Origin: a virus | Direction: 5' to 3' (one strand) | DNA length: 60,779 nt | Virus record (IMG/VR): IMGVR_UViG_3300032093_000138 | Coordinates: 1-60,779 of that record | In this document: piece by piece, positions 1 to 8,888 of the stretch | Layout of the letters: the number at the start of each line of letters is the position of its first letter | Numbering within the stretch: position 1 is the stretch's first letter | The notes under the pieces: model-generated | The model's input: the letters and a program-made list of their open reading frames with translations, nothing else | Database searches by the model: none | Told to the model about the DNA's origin: nothing | Made by a program: the position numbers and the translations under genes

Positions 1-386
1 ATAAAAAGATTCGTTCGAAAGATACGGCTCACGGCCCTGTTACTGGAATTAAACAGCAAATCCTTTCTATCATCTTTAAGGCTGTGGGAATAAGTCAGTC
101 CAAGTATAAGCATGGATTTGAACGTGGAGTGTATTATGCTCCGTTGTATGAGAATACACGGGAGTTCTTGAAGGGAGAGATTACAGAGGAACAATTGGTA
201 CCGCTGAAGAAACTTGAAAAGGATGTGGACGCTGTGTTAGATTGGTGGAGGCCGAAGGCCATTCAGCGGTATCTTAATCTCTATGAGCAGGGACGTATCA
301 AGCCAGAGATTTTGTATTATAATAATTTGATTAATCTGTCGTGGGATGAGGCAAAAGAAACTTATCTAGGAGATGTCGGACGATGA
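1..386 (+). CDS. C-terminal part of a larger unknown protein (5' cut by window edge)
   Basis: The frame is open from base 3, so the gene begins upstream of the window; a GTG at 84 is only an internal codon. The visible 127 residues are hydrophilic and contain GVYYAPLYENTREFLKGE, followed by a helical tail. I do not recognise the family firmly. Such a tail is reminiscent of GNAT/Mom-like phage proteins, but this is a guess. It ends in an ATGA overlap with the next gene, so both belong to one transcript. Confidence 0.6.
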   Translation, partial: KKIRSKDTAHGPVTGIKQQILSIIFKAVGISQSKYKHGFERGVYYAPLYENTREFLKGEITEEQLVPLKKLEKDVDAVLDWWRPKAIQRYLNLYEQGRIKPEILYYNNLINLSWDEAKETYLGDVGR

Positions 387-634
387 TTACTGTTACTACT
401 ATGGGATTTATTATTGGTCTTGCAGCATATTTCGCATTTGGTTTTCTGTTTATGATTATCTGTGCTAAAATGGGATTGATTGGAAAGTATGAACCGTCGT
501 TGTTCTACTGGATTTTTTGGCCGGTTGCTATTTTTATGAAGATACTGGATGGGATACTTTTGTATCTTGCACAGATTTCATATCGGATTGAAACATTCGT
601 TGATACACTAAAGCCACAAACAAAAGGCGACTAA
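383..634 (+). CDS. Small membrane protein
   Basis: 83 residues. A strongly hydrophobic segment at about residues 7-28 and a second aromatic-rich one at about 40-65 suggest a two-pass inner-membrane protein. It overlaps the upstream stop (ATGA) and its own TAA overlaps the next ATG (TAATG), so it is translationally coupled on both sides. Function unknown. Confidence 0.65.
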   Translation: MITVTTMGFIIGLAAYFAFGFLFMIICAKMGLIGKYEPSLFYWIFWPVAIFMKILDGILLYLAQISYRIETFVDTLKPQTKGD

Positions 635-1959
635 TGGATATTACAAACTTTTTAGAATCAACATACGATGCTCATCAGCAGTATGATTATCGTGTGTTGA
701 TTTATGGTAACTACACCGATATTGAAAACCTTGAACGAGATAGTTTTGTTCAAGTATTGAAACCCGTGCTTACCAATATGGATGACCGGCATAAAATTCA
801 TTATACGTTGCTGACCCCATCCACGATTAAAAGTTTGAACAAGCCCAACGTCAAGCAAGTCATTTACAAGTTGCCCACGTATCCCAATCTGATGCGGACA
901 CACTTTGATGCAACGGAGTTCTTGAAGGTAATTGATTGGAGACACAATGACTATGATATTATTTATAGTCATCTCCCAGAACATACCTCACAGATTGCGA
1001 ACGTCATTCATAACAGCACACATCTCATGCCAAAGATTATCGGATATTGTCATTGGTTTGAAGTAGCGGAGAACGCTCCCTACGCCAAGACAATGTTCCT
1101 TAACAACATTTTGGGCATACTGGAAATGGAAGAATGTGGGGTAAATAGTAAGTGGTTGAAGAACTTTGTGATTGAATATGCAAAAGAACATTTCAACGAC
1201 AATGTGATTGCACAGCTTGACAAGATTATTCAGCCACATTACTTGGGCGTAGATAGAAGTGAAGTACGAGATGTCAGTAACATTATTCCCAAGTCGGTTA
1301 TCTTCAATCATCGTGCGAATGACTACACGGGCTGGAATTGGTTTGTGAAAGCAATGGATGATCTCTGGCAGAAGCGTCAAGACTTTACCGTCTATACGAC
1401 CTATGCCAAGATTGACCGTCCGTGGAATAAGCAGATTGATGAACCAACGCGTGAAGGATATATGGCACAGATGCAACGGATGCAGTTTGGGGTTGCGTGC
1501 TTTGAAGGATATTCGGCATGGAGTATCAGCACCACCGATGGGTTGTCAATGAACGTTCCATACTTGCTCCCGAAGAAACTCTGCTATCCCGAAATGGTTC
1601 CCGCTGATTATCCATACTTCTATAAGAACCGAGCGGAATTCGTAGAGAAGTTTGAAGAAATGCTAGATAACCCATTAACCTATAATACTAAAGAACTGTC
1701 ATATAATATGTTATGGGGTATTAGAATTGACCAATGGTTTGATAAGTGGGATAAAGTATTTACGTTTAAGAAGATGTTAAACTCAAAAGCAATTGATAAC
1801 ATCATTGACATTATCCATACTCGGAAGTATATTTCAAAGTATGACTTATTGAATGAACTCGGATGGGGTGTTCAAATTAAATGGAGCCCGTATCGAAATA
1901 CGTTACGAGAACACCCAAACATTAAACTAACGGCGGATGGTTATGAGTGGAAAGACTGA
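634..1959 (+). CDS. Putative GT-B glycosyltransferase with C-terminal wing-like tail
   Basis: 441 residues, no signal peptide. The overall pattern (N-terminal Rossmann-like part, then a C-terminal half with FGVACFEGYSAWSISTTDGL at about 285-305, the place where GT-B enzymes bind the nucleotide sugar) resembles phage glycosyltransferases. The last 45 residues (ISKYDLLNELGW...) look like a small helix-turn-helix or winged appendage. Targets could be DNA, virion or host glycans. Its stop codon lies inside the start of the clamp-loader gene, so expression is coupled to replication genes. Family membership is inferred from pattern only. Confidence 0.55.
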   Translation: MDITNFLESTYDAHQQYDYRVLIYGNYTDIENLERDSFVQVLKPVLTNMDDRHKIHYTLLTPSTIKSLNKPNVKQVIYKLPTYPNLMRTHFDATEFLKVIDWRHNDYDIIYSHLPEHTSQIANVIHNSTHLMPKIIGYCHWFEVAENAPYAKTMFLNNILGILEMEECGVNSKWLKNFVIEYAKEHFNDNVIAQLDKIIQPHYLGVDRSEVRDVSNIIPKSVIFNHRANDYTGWNWFVKAMDDLWQKRQDFTVYTTYAKIDRPWNKQIDEPTREGYMAQMQRMQFGVACFEGYSAWSISTTDGLSMNVPYLLPKKLCYPEMVPADYPYFYKNRAEFVEKFEEMLDNPLTYNTKELSYNMLWGIRIDQWFDKWDKVFTFKKMLNSKAIDNIIDIIHTRKYISKYDLLNELGWGVQIKWSPYRNTLREHPNIKLTADGYEWKD

Positions 1960-2863
1960 ACATACGATTTGGGTTGAACGATATCGACCTGATACATTAG
2001 AAGGATATGTTGGTAACGATGCTGTCAAGGCAAAGCTTGCACAGTATATTGAAACACAGGATATTCCTCATCTGTTGTTTTATGGAACGGCCGGAACGGG
2101 AAAGACAACTGCGGCAAAGCTCTTGGTGAAAAATATTGAGTGTGATTATATGTTTATCAATGCTTCAGACGAACGTGGTATCGATACAGTTCGTGACAAG
2201 ATTAAGGGATTTGCTTCTACGATTGGATTTAAACCGTTGAAGATTGTGGTGTTGGATGAAGCAGACTTTTTGGGTCGAGAAGCACAACCCGCTCTTCGTA
2301 ACTTGATGGAAGCGTATTCGGCTACGACCCGATTCATCTTGACGGCAAACTATATCGAACGGATTATTGACCCACTTGTTTCACGAACGCAGGTCTATAA
2401 GTTGACTCCGCCCAGTAAGAAAGATGCGGCATTGAAACTTACCGAGATACTTAAGAATGAAGGCGTTGAATATGATAAACAGACTGTCGTACAGATCGTC
2501 AACGCGTATTATCCCGACCTTCGGAAGATTATCAATACCGCACAACTCCAAACCCGTGACGGAAATCTGCATGTCAGCGTTGAGGAACTGATTGGCCAGG
2601 ATATGAAACTGAAAGTGGTGGATGTGCTTACCAACTCAATTCCACTAAAGGAAAAAATCAATCAGATTCGACAGATTGTTGCAGACCAACAAATTCAAGA
2701 TTTTACGGAACTGTATCAACTATTATATCAATATGTAGAAACATACGCTCCGAATAAAGTACCAGAAGCAGTAATAGCTATCGCTGAAGGATTGTATAGA
2801 GATGGTCAAGTCCCCGATAGAGAAATTAATTTCGTAGCAACTTTGTATACAATTTTAAATTAA
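1943..2863 (+). CDS. 44: Sliding-clamp loader large subunit (T4 gp44-like AAA+ ATPase)
   Basis: 306 residues, close to T4 gp44 and archaeal RFC-small length. It loads the ring-shaped sliding clamp on DNA using ATP. Visible motifs are WVERYRP near the N-terminus (RFC box), Walker A GTAGTGKT at 48-55, Walker B VVLDEAD at 102-108, sensor-1 TAN at 134-136 and the SRT arginine finger at 147-149. The ATG at 1943 is preferred over 1937 because GGCGG lies 6 nt upstream of it. The small subunit (gp62-like) is encoded at 5105, separated by four intervening genes, whereas in T4 genes 44 and 62 are adjacent. Confidence 0.93.
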   Translation: MSGKTEHTIWVERYRPDTLEGYVGNDAVKAKLAQYIETQDIPHLLFYGTAGTGKTTAAKLLVKNIECDYMFINASDERGIDTVRDKIKGFASTIGFKPLKIVVLDEADFLGREAQPALRNLMEAYSATTRFILTANYIERIIDPLVSRTQVYKLTPPSKKDAALKLTEILKNEGVEYDKQTVVQIVNAYYPDLRKIINTAQLQTRDGNLHVSVEELIGQDMKLKVVDVLTNSIPLKEKINQIRQIVADQQIQDFTELYQLLYQYVETYAPNKVPEAVIAIAEGLYRDGQVPDREINFVATLYTILN

Positions 2864-2872
2864 GAGGATTAT

Positions 2873-3154
2873 ATGTCACAACAGCAACCACCGATGAATT
2901 TGGATTTAACTAATGCACAAGATATCACGTGCGATAACTGCGGAAACTATACTTTCCAAGAAGTTGCACTGATGAAGCGTATTTCCGCTCTTGTTTCTCC
3001 AACTGGTAAGGAAGCAATTGTTCCGATTCCTACATTTGCATGTAACGCGTGTGGATTTATCAACAAGCAATTCCTACCTGTTCGTATTCGTGAAGAAGAA
3101 CTCGCGGCAAATGAACATGCGACCAGCAAGCCGTCTCTTACTTTAGAGAAGTAA
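2873..3154 (+). CDS. Zinc-ribbon protein
   Basis: 93 residues with two CxxC knuckles (CDNCGN and CNACGF) about 35 residues apart, the spacing of a zinc ribbon. Preceded by GAGGATT as a ribosome-binding site. Sits between clamp loader and protease genes. A nucleic-acid or protein-binding accessory role is plausible, but no specific family is recognised. Confidence 0.7.
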   Translation: MSQQQPPMNLDLTNAQDITCDNCGNYTFQEVALMKRISALVSPTGKEAIVPIPTFACNACGFINKQFLPVRIREEELAANEHATSKPSLTLEK

Positions 3155-3155
3155 A

Positions 3156-3734
3156 ATGAATAATGAGGATATGCAGGGATATGGAATTCCCGACATGCGT
3201 TCCAGTTCACTAACAGATAAAGGTATTTATTATTTTGCTGGGGAATTCAACCAAGGTAGTGTGAAGGATTGTATTACTTGGATTCTTGACGCAAACTTTC
3301 AAGACAAGACACAATATGAAGCACTTACGCTTATTATCAGTAGTTATGGCGGCGATTTGTTTTCAGCATTTGCTCTCATTGATGTAATGCGTGGAAGTGC
3401 AATTCCAGTTCGCACAATTGGATTGGGTATTATCGCAAGTGCAGGATTGATGACCTTTATTGCAGGAGAAAAGGGACATCGAATTATTACACCAAATACC
3501 AGTATCCTTTCTCACCAATGGTCTGCTGGTACTTACGGAAAGGAACACGAACTAATGGCAAGTCAGAAGCAGTTTGATTTAACCACCAAGCGTATGATTT
3601 CACATTATAAGAAGTGTACGGGTCTAACTGACAAGCAAATTAGAGCAAAGTTACTTCCAGCACAAGATGTCTGGTTGAGTGGAGAGGAAGCTAAGGAGTA
3701 TGGTCTAGCTGATCAAGTTAGAAGCTTGAGGTAA
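3156..3734 (+). CDS. clpP: ClpP-like serine protease (S14)
   Basis: 192 residues, the length of bacterial ClpP. The catalytic triad can be placed: Ser95 in GIIASAG, His120 in SILSHQW, Asp171 in PAQDVWLS, followed by the usual EEAKEYGLAD tail. Upstream SSYGGD (63-67) forms the oxyanion strand region. Phage ClpP homologues usually act in prohead maturation or partner with a host ClpX/ClpA-type unfoldase; no unfoldase with a ClpP-docking loop is encoded nearby. Neighbours here are replication and modification genes rather than capsid genes. Confidence 0.88.
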   Translation: MNNEDMQGYGIPDMRSSSLTDKGIYYFAGEFNQGSVKDCITWILDANFQDKTQYEALTLIISSYGGDLFSAFALIDVMRGSAIPVRTIGLGIIASAGLMTFIAGEKGHRIITPNTSILSHQWSAGTYGKEHELMASQKQFDLTTKRMISHYKKCTGLTDKQIRAKLLPAQDVWLSGEEAKEYGLADQVRSLR

Positions 3735-3736
3735 AT

Positions 3737-4555
3737 ATGGAAGAAGGTTACGTCAATACTGGTAAAACGATTGTCCGCCATATCAACAAAGATGTGGCGG
3801 CGTCGTTTATCATTAAACATCATTACACGCATAAGTCGTCTAGTTGTCGATATGCGTTAGGGCTCTATCATATCGAAGAATCACATTCATTCTTTGAAGG
3901 ACAGAGTGAAAAGCTTATTGGCGTAATGACATATGGACATCCCGTAAGTAATCGCACAGTAGCTTCTATTACAAAAACTCATCCGTTAGAACTGGATGAG
4001 GTGTTGGAACTTACTCGGTTAGTGTGTTTGGATGGATATGGGAAGAACTTGGAAAGTCATTTTCTTGGGGAATCCTTTCGGTGGTTAAAGTACAACGCGC
4101 CAGAAGTGAAAGTCTTGGTGAGTTACGCTGACCCAGAACAAGAACACACGGGAACTATCTATCGGGCAACGAATTGGTTATATCAAGGATGTGGTGTATC
4201 GAAGCTGATGCCTGATTATTCCATCAGATTGTTTGAACATAGTGATTGGATTCATAGTCGTACAGTAGGGGAGCGATACGGAAATAAAAACGTAGAGAAC
4301 CTTGCCAGTACGATTGGACATACATTCTGGCGTAAAGAAGAAACGGCAAAACATCGATACATCTATTTCCTCTGTAATAAGAAAGAGAAGAAACGGATAC
4401 TAAACGATTTGAAGATTCCTATTATGTCGTATAAGGATATTAAAGAATACACACAACTTATCCAGAAGGTGTATGTAAAAGATGGGAAGATGGACAAGAT
4501 AGAAGTGCTACAAGGTGTGGATAACGGCTGGGCAAACAAACAACAGGTTATGTAA
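3737..4555 (+). CDS. Mom-like (GNAT-fold) DNA base-modification candidate
   Basis: 272 residues. The N-terminal two thirds carry HHYTHKSS near residue 28, a GVMTYGHP strand, LELTRLVCLDGYGKN near 95 and VLVSYADPEQEHTGTIYRATNW near 130. This is the order of conserved blocks in the phage Mom family, GNAT-related enzymes that modify adenine in DNA and block restriction. The family link is by recall of pattern; the chemistry cannot be predicted. An Nmad1 protein at 23.7 kb would fit a DNA-modification theme. Confidence 0.6.
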   Translation: MEEGYVNTGKTIVRHINKDVAASFIIKHHYTHKSSSCRYALGLYHIEESHSFFEGQSEKLIGVMTYGHPVSNRTVASITKTHPLELDEVLELTRLVCLDGYGKNLESHFLGESFRWLKYNAPEVKVLVSYADPEQEHTGTIYRATNWLYQGCGVSKLMPDYSIRLFEHSDWIHSRTVGERYGNKNVENLASTIGHTFWRKEETAKHRYIYFLCNKKEKKRILNDLKIPIMSYKDIKEYTQLIQKVYVKDGKMDKIEVLQGVDNGWANKQQVM

Positions 4556-4556
4556 T

Positions 4557-5105
4557 ATGTTCGACAAACTTATAGATTTCATTATTAAAATTGGTAAAGA
4601 CGCTCTTCCATATGTTATTGTGGAGCAGTGGAACGGTGCCGTACAAACTCGTTTCGGGAAATTCTATAAGGACTTGAAGCCGGGTATTCATCTAAAGCTA
4701 CCATTCTTCGATGGGATATTTGAAACTACCGTGATTACACAATCGGTCAGTCTACCAGCACAGACCTTGACAACACAAGACGAACAAACTATTGTTCTTA
4801 AAGCAATCATCAGATACCACGTTTCTGATGTTAAAAAGTATTTAACAGAAGTGGAACACGCTAACGTTGTATTGGTTGATACCACACAAGGAATGATTCG
4901 TGATATTGTCGAGGTTACTGATTGGGTAAATCTCGTTGACGTTAACAATACTATTACCAAAAAGGTAAAAACATTTGTAAAACGATGGGGAATTTCTATT
5001 GAACGTATAACGATTACTGATTTGGGTATCGTTAAAACCTATCGTATCCTTGGCGATGGTACAGGTACAAAAGTGTTACCTACAGAAGAAGAGAGATTTA
5101 ACTAA
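4557..5105 (+). CDS. SPFH/Band-7 (stomatin-prohibitin-like) protein
   Basis: 182 residues. VIVEQWNGAVQTRFGKFYKDL followed by PGIHLKLPFFD and a region with ALKAIIRYHVSDVKKYL is characteristic of SPFH domains, which assemble on membranes. The first 20 residues are amphipathic or hydrophobic and may dock the protein on the membrane. The start at 4557 follows the Mom-like stop by one base; an earlier ATG at 4515 would put 14 extra residues inside the upstream gene. Role in the phage unknown. Confidence 0.7.
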   Translation: MFDKLIDFIIKIGKDALPYVIVEQWNGAVQTRFGKFYKDLKPGIHLKLPFFDGIFETTVITQSVSLPAQTLTTQDEQTIVLKAIIRYHVSDVKKYLTEVEHANVVLVDTTQGMIRDIVEVTDWVNLVDVNNTITKKVKTFVKRWGISIERITITDLGIVKTYRILGDGTGTKVLPTEEERFN

Positions 5106-5581
5106 TGCCACCAAAGAAGAAAACACAAACGGATGCACCAAAGGGAAAAGAACTCTTTGACTTCATCAATATGATATATCAAGATCAGCGTATGGAATCT
5201 TTTGATGAGATGACCGACGCTGAAAAGAAGAAGTATAAAAACTCGAAGTATATGATTCATCGATTTCTTTCTATGAACCCATCATATGCTCCGATAGTAA
5301 ATGCGTTACAGAAATATACCAGTATACCAGAACGTGTACACTATATGTTTTTAACTTCTATGTTACCGAAGGGTAGACAGTTTAATAAGTACATCAAAGG
5401 ACAGAAAGAAGATACCTATGAGTCGTGGCTTGTGGAATTGGTTTCTAAATATTTTAATGTCTCTACGGTAGAAGCAACAACATATCTTGACATTTATTAT
5501 GAACACAATAGAGGCGCTCTTCGGATTTTATGTGAACTCCACGGTATCGATTCCAAGCAACTTAAGAAGGCAAAACTATGA
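5105..5581 (+). CDS. 62: Sliding-clamp loader small subunit (T4 gp62-like)
   Basis: 158 residues; T4 gp62 has 187. The core KYMIHRFLSMNPSYAPIVN, the central MLPKGR motif and the following KYIKG...ELVSKYFNVST match the order of features in gp62, which has no ATPase site and completes the 4:1 loader with gp44. The N-terminus is Lys-rich. It overlaps the SPFH stop and the dCMP deaminase start (ATGA), so it is part of the same operon as the large subunit. Confidence 0.8.
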   Translation: MPPKKKTQTDAPKGKELFDFINMIYQDQRMESFDEMTDAEKKKYKNSKYMIHRFLSMNPSYAPIVNALQKYTSIPERVHYMFLTSMLPKGRQFNKYIKGQKEDTYESWLVELVSKYFNVSTVEATTYLDIYYEHNRGALRILCELHGIDSKQLKKAKL

Positions 5582-6024
5582 ACTGGCAAACATATTTTAG
5601 AACTATAGTTCGCACGATAAAGTTAAAGTCAAAAGATAAATACACACAGATTGGTGCGTTAGTTGTTGGAAAGAATAACGAAATCGTTTCAACTGGATAC
5701 AATTCCTTTCCACGGGGTATAGATGACTCACACTCTGAACGACAAGAACGACCGGAAAAATATTATTGGTTTGAACATGCCGAAAGAAATGCTATCTACA
5801 ATGCGGCACGTATTGGTGTCTCTACTGAAGGTTGTACGATGTACCTTACTTGTGGTATACCCTGTGCTGATTGCGCTCGCGGTATTATCAATGCTGGTAT
5901 TACCAAGGTAGTTTGTGAGATTGATCCATCATTCGGTGCACATGGGAGTATTTGGGAAGAGCATGCAAAACGTAGTCTGATTATGTTTGAAGAAGCTGGA
6001 GTGGAGGTTGAATACTATGAGTAG
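5578..6024 (+). CDS. Deoxycytidylate deaminase
   Basis: 148 residues. Converts dCMP to dUMP, feeding thymidylate synthesis (ThyX is encoded at 31.2 kb). The zinc site is complete: HAE at 67-69 (His ligand and Glu proton shuttle) and CGIPCADC with Cys96 and Cys99 as ligands. Length and the TKDRYTQIGA-like N-terminus agree with phage dCMP deaminases such as T4 Cd. Starts inside the end of the clamp-loader gene. Confidence 0.92.
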   Translation: MNWQTYFRTIVRTIKLKSKDKYTQIGALVVGKNNEIVSTGYNSFPRGIDDSHSERQERPEKYYWFEHAERNAIYNAARIGVSTEGCTMYLTCGIPCADCARGIINAGITKVVCEIDPSFGAHGSIWEEHAKRSLIMFEEAGVEVEYYE

Positions 6025-6232
6025 TAATGGAAAAGGTGACAATCCTCGCCCGCTTAGCATAAGCGTGGAGGAATATGCAAATAATTTTGAACGTACATTC
6101 GGGTCGAAGAAAACAAAAATGGAGCAACGTATTCAAGAGTTACAAAACGATATTAATGCAGTCCGAGAAAAATTAGATAATTGCGAGTATAGCGGACTAC
6201 CTGCTACCTCATCATACAACGAAGGAGAATAA
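6017..6232 (+). CDS. Small conserved phage protein with GKGDNPRP start
   Basis: 71 residues. The N-terminal MSSNGKGDNPRPLSISVEEY pattern (a KGD-x-PRP box followed by a Phe/Tyr-rich helix) is common in small phage proteins of unknown function. The C-terminal half is a predicted coiled helix. The ATG at 6017, overlapping the deaminase stop, is preferred to an in-frame ATG at 5987 lying deep in that gene. Confidence 0.6.
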   Translation: MSSNGKGDNPRPLSISVEEYANNFERTFGSKKTKMEQRIQELQNDINAVREKLDNCEYSGLPATSSYNEGE

Positions 6233-6233
6233 T

Positions 6234-6362
6234 ATGGTACATCCAAATGAAGTCAGAGTTACAGAGTCTAATCGGGATATGTTATTCGCTCTTGCAGAAT
6301 CGCTTGGTGACAAATATGTACAAGCATTGAAGGAGCAAATCGCCCGACAAGAAGGTAAGTAA
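6234..6362 (+). CDS. Small unknown protein (42 aa)
   Basis: ATG at 6234 directly after the previous stop, with GAAGGAG seven bases upstream and a TAATG overlap with the next gene. The product is a single amphipathic helix-rich peptide (LFALAESLGDKYVQALKEQI). Coupling on both sides supports it as a real gene despite its size. Confidence 0.55.
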   Translation: MVHPNEVRVTESNRDMLFALAESLGDKYVQALKEQIARQEGK

Positions 6363-6586
6363 TGCATCAACTGTATACTGGTAAAGAGTCAGGGAAAACG
6401 ACAATGGGGAATCACTATGCAATATTGCAGGATTCCCCAGTATCGTTTCATATAACGGTTGCCGTTGGTGACAATTTAATTTACGAACACCTCGAACGTC
6501 CAAGTAGTATAGACGAGGTTCGAAACAAAATAAATGAGCTGGAACTAGAATTAATTAATAAGAACCAGACACAAAATAACACATAA
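6362..6586 (+). CDS. Small unknown protein (74 aa)
   Basis: Starts in a TAATG overlap and is the last gene of the first rightward operon. It ends with a charged helix (EVRNKINELELELINKNQ). Its last 32 bases overlap the end of the convergent virion gene. No family recognised. Confidence 0.5.
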   Translation: MHQLYTGKESGKTTMGNHYAILQDSPVSFHITVAVGDNLIYEHLERPSSIDEVRNKINELELELINKNQTQNNT

Positions 6587-6758
6587 CAGTACCACCACCT
6601 TCACCGTTGATAGGTGACATAGGAATTACATTTACAAGGTTCCAGCTACCGGTCGGTGCACCTGTAAAAGAATGTGATACATTTGAACCTACATTGTTCA
6701 ACCACGTTCTGTTCATAGACCCAGATGGCATTTGTGCTACATAATATTGAAATGGCAT
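6555..6758 (-). CDS. Small virion-associated protein candidate
   Basis: 67 residues, Gly/Ser/Asn-rich. It shares the LPSGSM/MPSGSM-type motif and general composition with the C-terminal part of the upstream 455-residue virion protein, so it may be a companion or a duplicated distal module. It lies 19 bases downstream of that gene on the same strand. Confidence 0.5.
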   Translation of the reverse strand: MPFQYYVAQMPSGSMNRTWLNNVGSNVSHSFTGAPTGSWNLVNVIPMSPINGEGGGTVMCYFVSGSY

Positions 6759-6777
6759 ATTTTATACTCTACAAGGG

Positions 6778-8145
6778 TTAATAAATTTCGGACCATAACA
6801 TCGTTCCACCAACATTTGTTGAGTCGGCAGTCATATTCTTTGCGATTAATACATAGATTTCACTATCTGTACTATCGTAATTTTGTGCGATAAAGTTTTG
6901 TTTGTTGGTAACACCGGATTGATTTTGTACTAATGGATTTGCTTGATTGATATTCAACGAGTTTGCTCCAACAAATCCGGTCAATAAAGTTTTTCCATCA
7001 CTATATCCTGTAGCGCTTACATTATATTCCACAACAGAAGTATTGTTATCTACCGATACCCATGCACTACTAGTGGTTAACATTGACCCACTTGGTAGTT
7101 TCGTTAAGGTGTATCGTATCGTTTGTTGGTCCGTAAACACTGCCGCTTCTTGAATACGAATAAATGCACGATTTGGTAATCCGTTCACCGAGTTCTTTAA
7201 TCGGATTGCAAGTACGGGTAATGTGGAACCACTTGATAAGGTACGGAATGATTCGTTAGATATGGAGTATGCTTTACCTGCTTCACTATACCCACCTTCA
7301 CTTGCGACCGTAGAACAGATTTGTTCCATGTATGATGCGGTAGTCACCGAGTTTCTAATTTCACACCGAACGGGAAGATTGGGATTCTGCATATATGCCA
7401 CATTTAAAATATTCGTGTGGTCAAATACGTGAGTAAGAACTGTAATACCCTTGTGTACGAACCCACAACGAACGCGGCCGACTGCTAACCATTGGAAATC
7501 AACGTAGAATAATTGCGTCTTGGTTACATCTAATGTGAAGTCACCATCCAATAACGTATTCACATTCCAGTTTTCTTGTTTGACACGTTGTTCTGTTACC
7601 GACCCCGTGCCGTTGGTAGCAGAACGAATAACGATTTGTAAACTACCGGTTGCGTCTTGTTCCAAGAAAATACCATTGTAGTCGTCAAAATATCCTGTAC
7701 GTTTGGTGGACCCACTTACTGGTGAACCAAATATGAAACTGGAAAGAATCAATTGACTCTTGCCAGGCATATAATGGTGATACATTTTAGTTTGATGAAT
7801 AGCGTAACTTGTACTACTTGTTGCGGCAATCGTGACGGATGACCGATTAATATTATTGGTCACAGAACCATCACCGTTTAATTTATTGAGGAATACATCT
7901 TCAATTCCATAGGTGTGTTTATAATCACCCAACGTAAATGGTTCCGACATACGGGTACGTCCGAACGCATCAACGGCTGCATTCAGAGAACCGCTAGATA
8001 TAGACCCTACTGCGGTAGACTTTAGATATGCGTGTTGGTTATATAGATGGACTAATTCCCATCCTTCCTTACCAACATCATTTAAATACCCCTCTACATC
8101 TGGCAATACCCAATCTGGTATCTTGACTATCTTGTGCTGGGACAT
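6778..8145 (-). CDS. Virion structural protein (tail-fibre or capsid-decoration type)
   Basis: 455 residues. After a small N-terminal domain (IPDWVLPDVEGYLNDVGKEGWELVHLYN, 8-35) comes FGRTRMSEPFTLGDYKHTYG, HHYMPGKSQLILSSF and GYFDDYNGIFLEQD, a block I recognise from structural proteins of many large phages. The remainder is beta-rich and Ser/Thr/Asn-rich as expected for an adhesin-like or jelly-roll domain. AAGGTAAT precedes the start. It is encoded opposite to its neighbours. Confidence 0.72.
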   Translation of the reverse strand: MSQHKIVKIPDWVLPDVEGYLNDVGKEGWELVHLYNQHAYLKSTAVGSISSGSLNAAVDAFGRTRMSEPFTLGDYKHTYGIEDVFLNKLNGDGSVTNNINRSSVTIAATSSTSYAIHQTKMYHHYMPGKSQLILSSFIFGSPVSGSTKRTGYFDDYNGIFLEQDATGSLQIVIRSATNGTGSVTEQRVKQENWNVNTLLDGDFTLDVTKTQLFYVDFQWLAVGRVRCGFVHKGITVLTHVFDHTNILNVAYMQNPNLPVRCEIRNSVTTASYMEQICSTVASEGGYSEAGKAYSISNESFRTLSSGSTLPVLAIRLKNSVNGLPNRAFIRIQEAAVFTDQQTIRYTLTKLPSGSMLTTSSAWVSVDNNTSVVEYNVSATGYSDGKTLLTGFVGANSLNINQANPLVQNQSGVTNKQNFIAQNYDSTDSEIYVLIAKNMTADSTNVGGTMLWSEIY

Positions 8146-8209
8146 TTTATTACCTTATTAATATGAAAATACAAGATTAACTCCTAGTATAAATATCAAA
8201 TAGTTCGAC

Positions 8210-8238
8210 TTGACTTCTAAATTACTAGATGTTATATT
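8210..8238 (+). promoter_or_regulatory. Sigma-70 type promoter
   Basis: TTGACT at 8210-8215, 17-bp spacer, TATATT at 8233-8238. Predicted start near 8245, just upstream of the ATG at 8267; also the intergenic point between divergent operons. The same box pair and spacing recurs throughout the window. Confidence 0.8.
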
Positions 8239-8266
8239 TCAAAATACCACAGATATGAGGATTTTT

Positions 8267-8674
8267 ATGAGTAAAGAACCTAGACTTCCTGGTTTTGTAA
8301 TTTACGAAGATGGCGGATACGACCGTGACCTTGCCAAACGTAGTGTTGGTACGGGGTGGGTTGGTTTGATTGACGAAATCTTTGACAAGAAGGAAAAGCT
8401 ACAGCTGAACACCGTCAAGATTGTTCAGGTCAAAGAGAAGTATGGTGGACTCCGTGTATATATTGATGGCTATGAGATGGATGAAAACCATCCTGTTTAT
8501 AAGTTTGAAAAATTTCTACATGAAGTTGAGAATCGTAGTTTTAAGATTTGTGAAGCCTGCGGAAAGCCTGGTGCTGTTCGTGGTCGGCATTGGTATTATA
8601 CTTCTTGCGACGAACACGCTAAAAACGGTGACCTTCCCCTAAAGGACGATAACGATGCCAAAGAAGAAAACTAA
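8267..8674 (+). CDS. Unknown protein with C-terminal zinc-binding motif
   Basis: 135 residues. The start at 8267 is fixed by GAGGA five bases upstream and by the promoter whose -10 box would sit inside any longer version. A CEACGKPG...CDEH arrangement near residues 105-127 suggests a small treble-clef or ribbon zinc site. The middle contains VKEKYGGLRVYIDG. First gene of the second rightward operon; function unknown. Confidence 0.65.
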   Translation: MSKEPRLPGFVIYEDGGYDRDLAKRSVGTGWVGLIDEIFDKKEKLQLNTVKIVQVKEKYGGLRVYIDGYEMDENHPVYKFEKFLHEVENRSFKICEACGKPGAVRGRHWYYTSCDEHAKNGDLPLKDDNDAKEEN

Positions 8675-8888
8675 ACCAGAAGAGTTCCACTTGAAGTTTA
8701 CGGGCAAGATGAGTATCCTTATTGAACTGGAAGGTCATGGTCCGTTGGAATTTCGAGTCAATGATTTACAAGTGGTGAAGGATGCTGTACAAATTATACT
8801 AGACCACACAAATAATAAAACACCCGTAAATTCATACGGCAAGCGTGAACAGAAAACGATGCAGAAAATACTGGATGGTATCGAATGA
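8655..8888 (+). CDS. Small unknown protein (77 aa)
   Basis: Overlaps the upstream gene by 20 bases and the nuclease start by 4 (ATGA). Lys-rich N-terminus, then an alpha/beta pattern ending in KREQKTMQKILDGIE. No family recognised; the tight overlap supports translation. Confidence 0.55.
   Translation: MPKKKTKPEEFHLKFTGKMSILIELEGHGPLEFRVNDLQVVKDAVQIILDHTNNKTPVNSYGKREQKTMQKILDGIE

Noticed and set aside
8188-8195. TATAAATA, a T4 late-promoter-like box
   Set aside because: Only one instance in a suitable place, and a much better sigma-70 promoter lies just downstream. No set of such boxes was found before structural genes.
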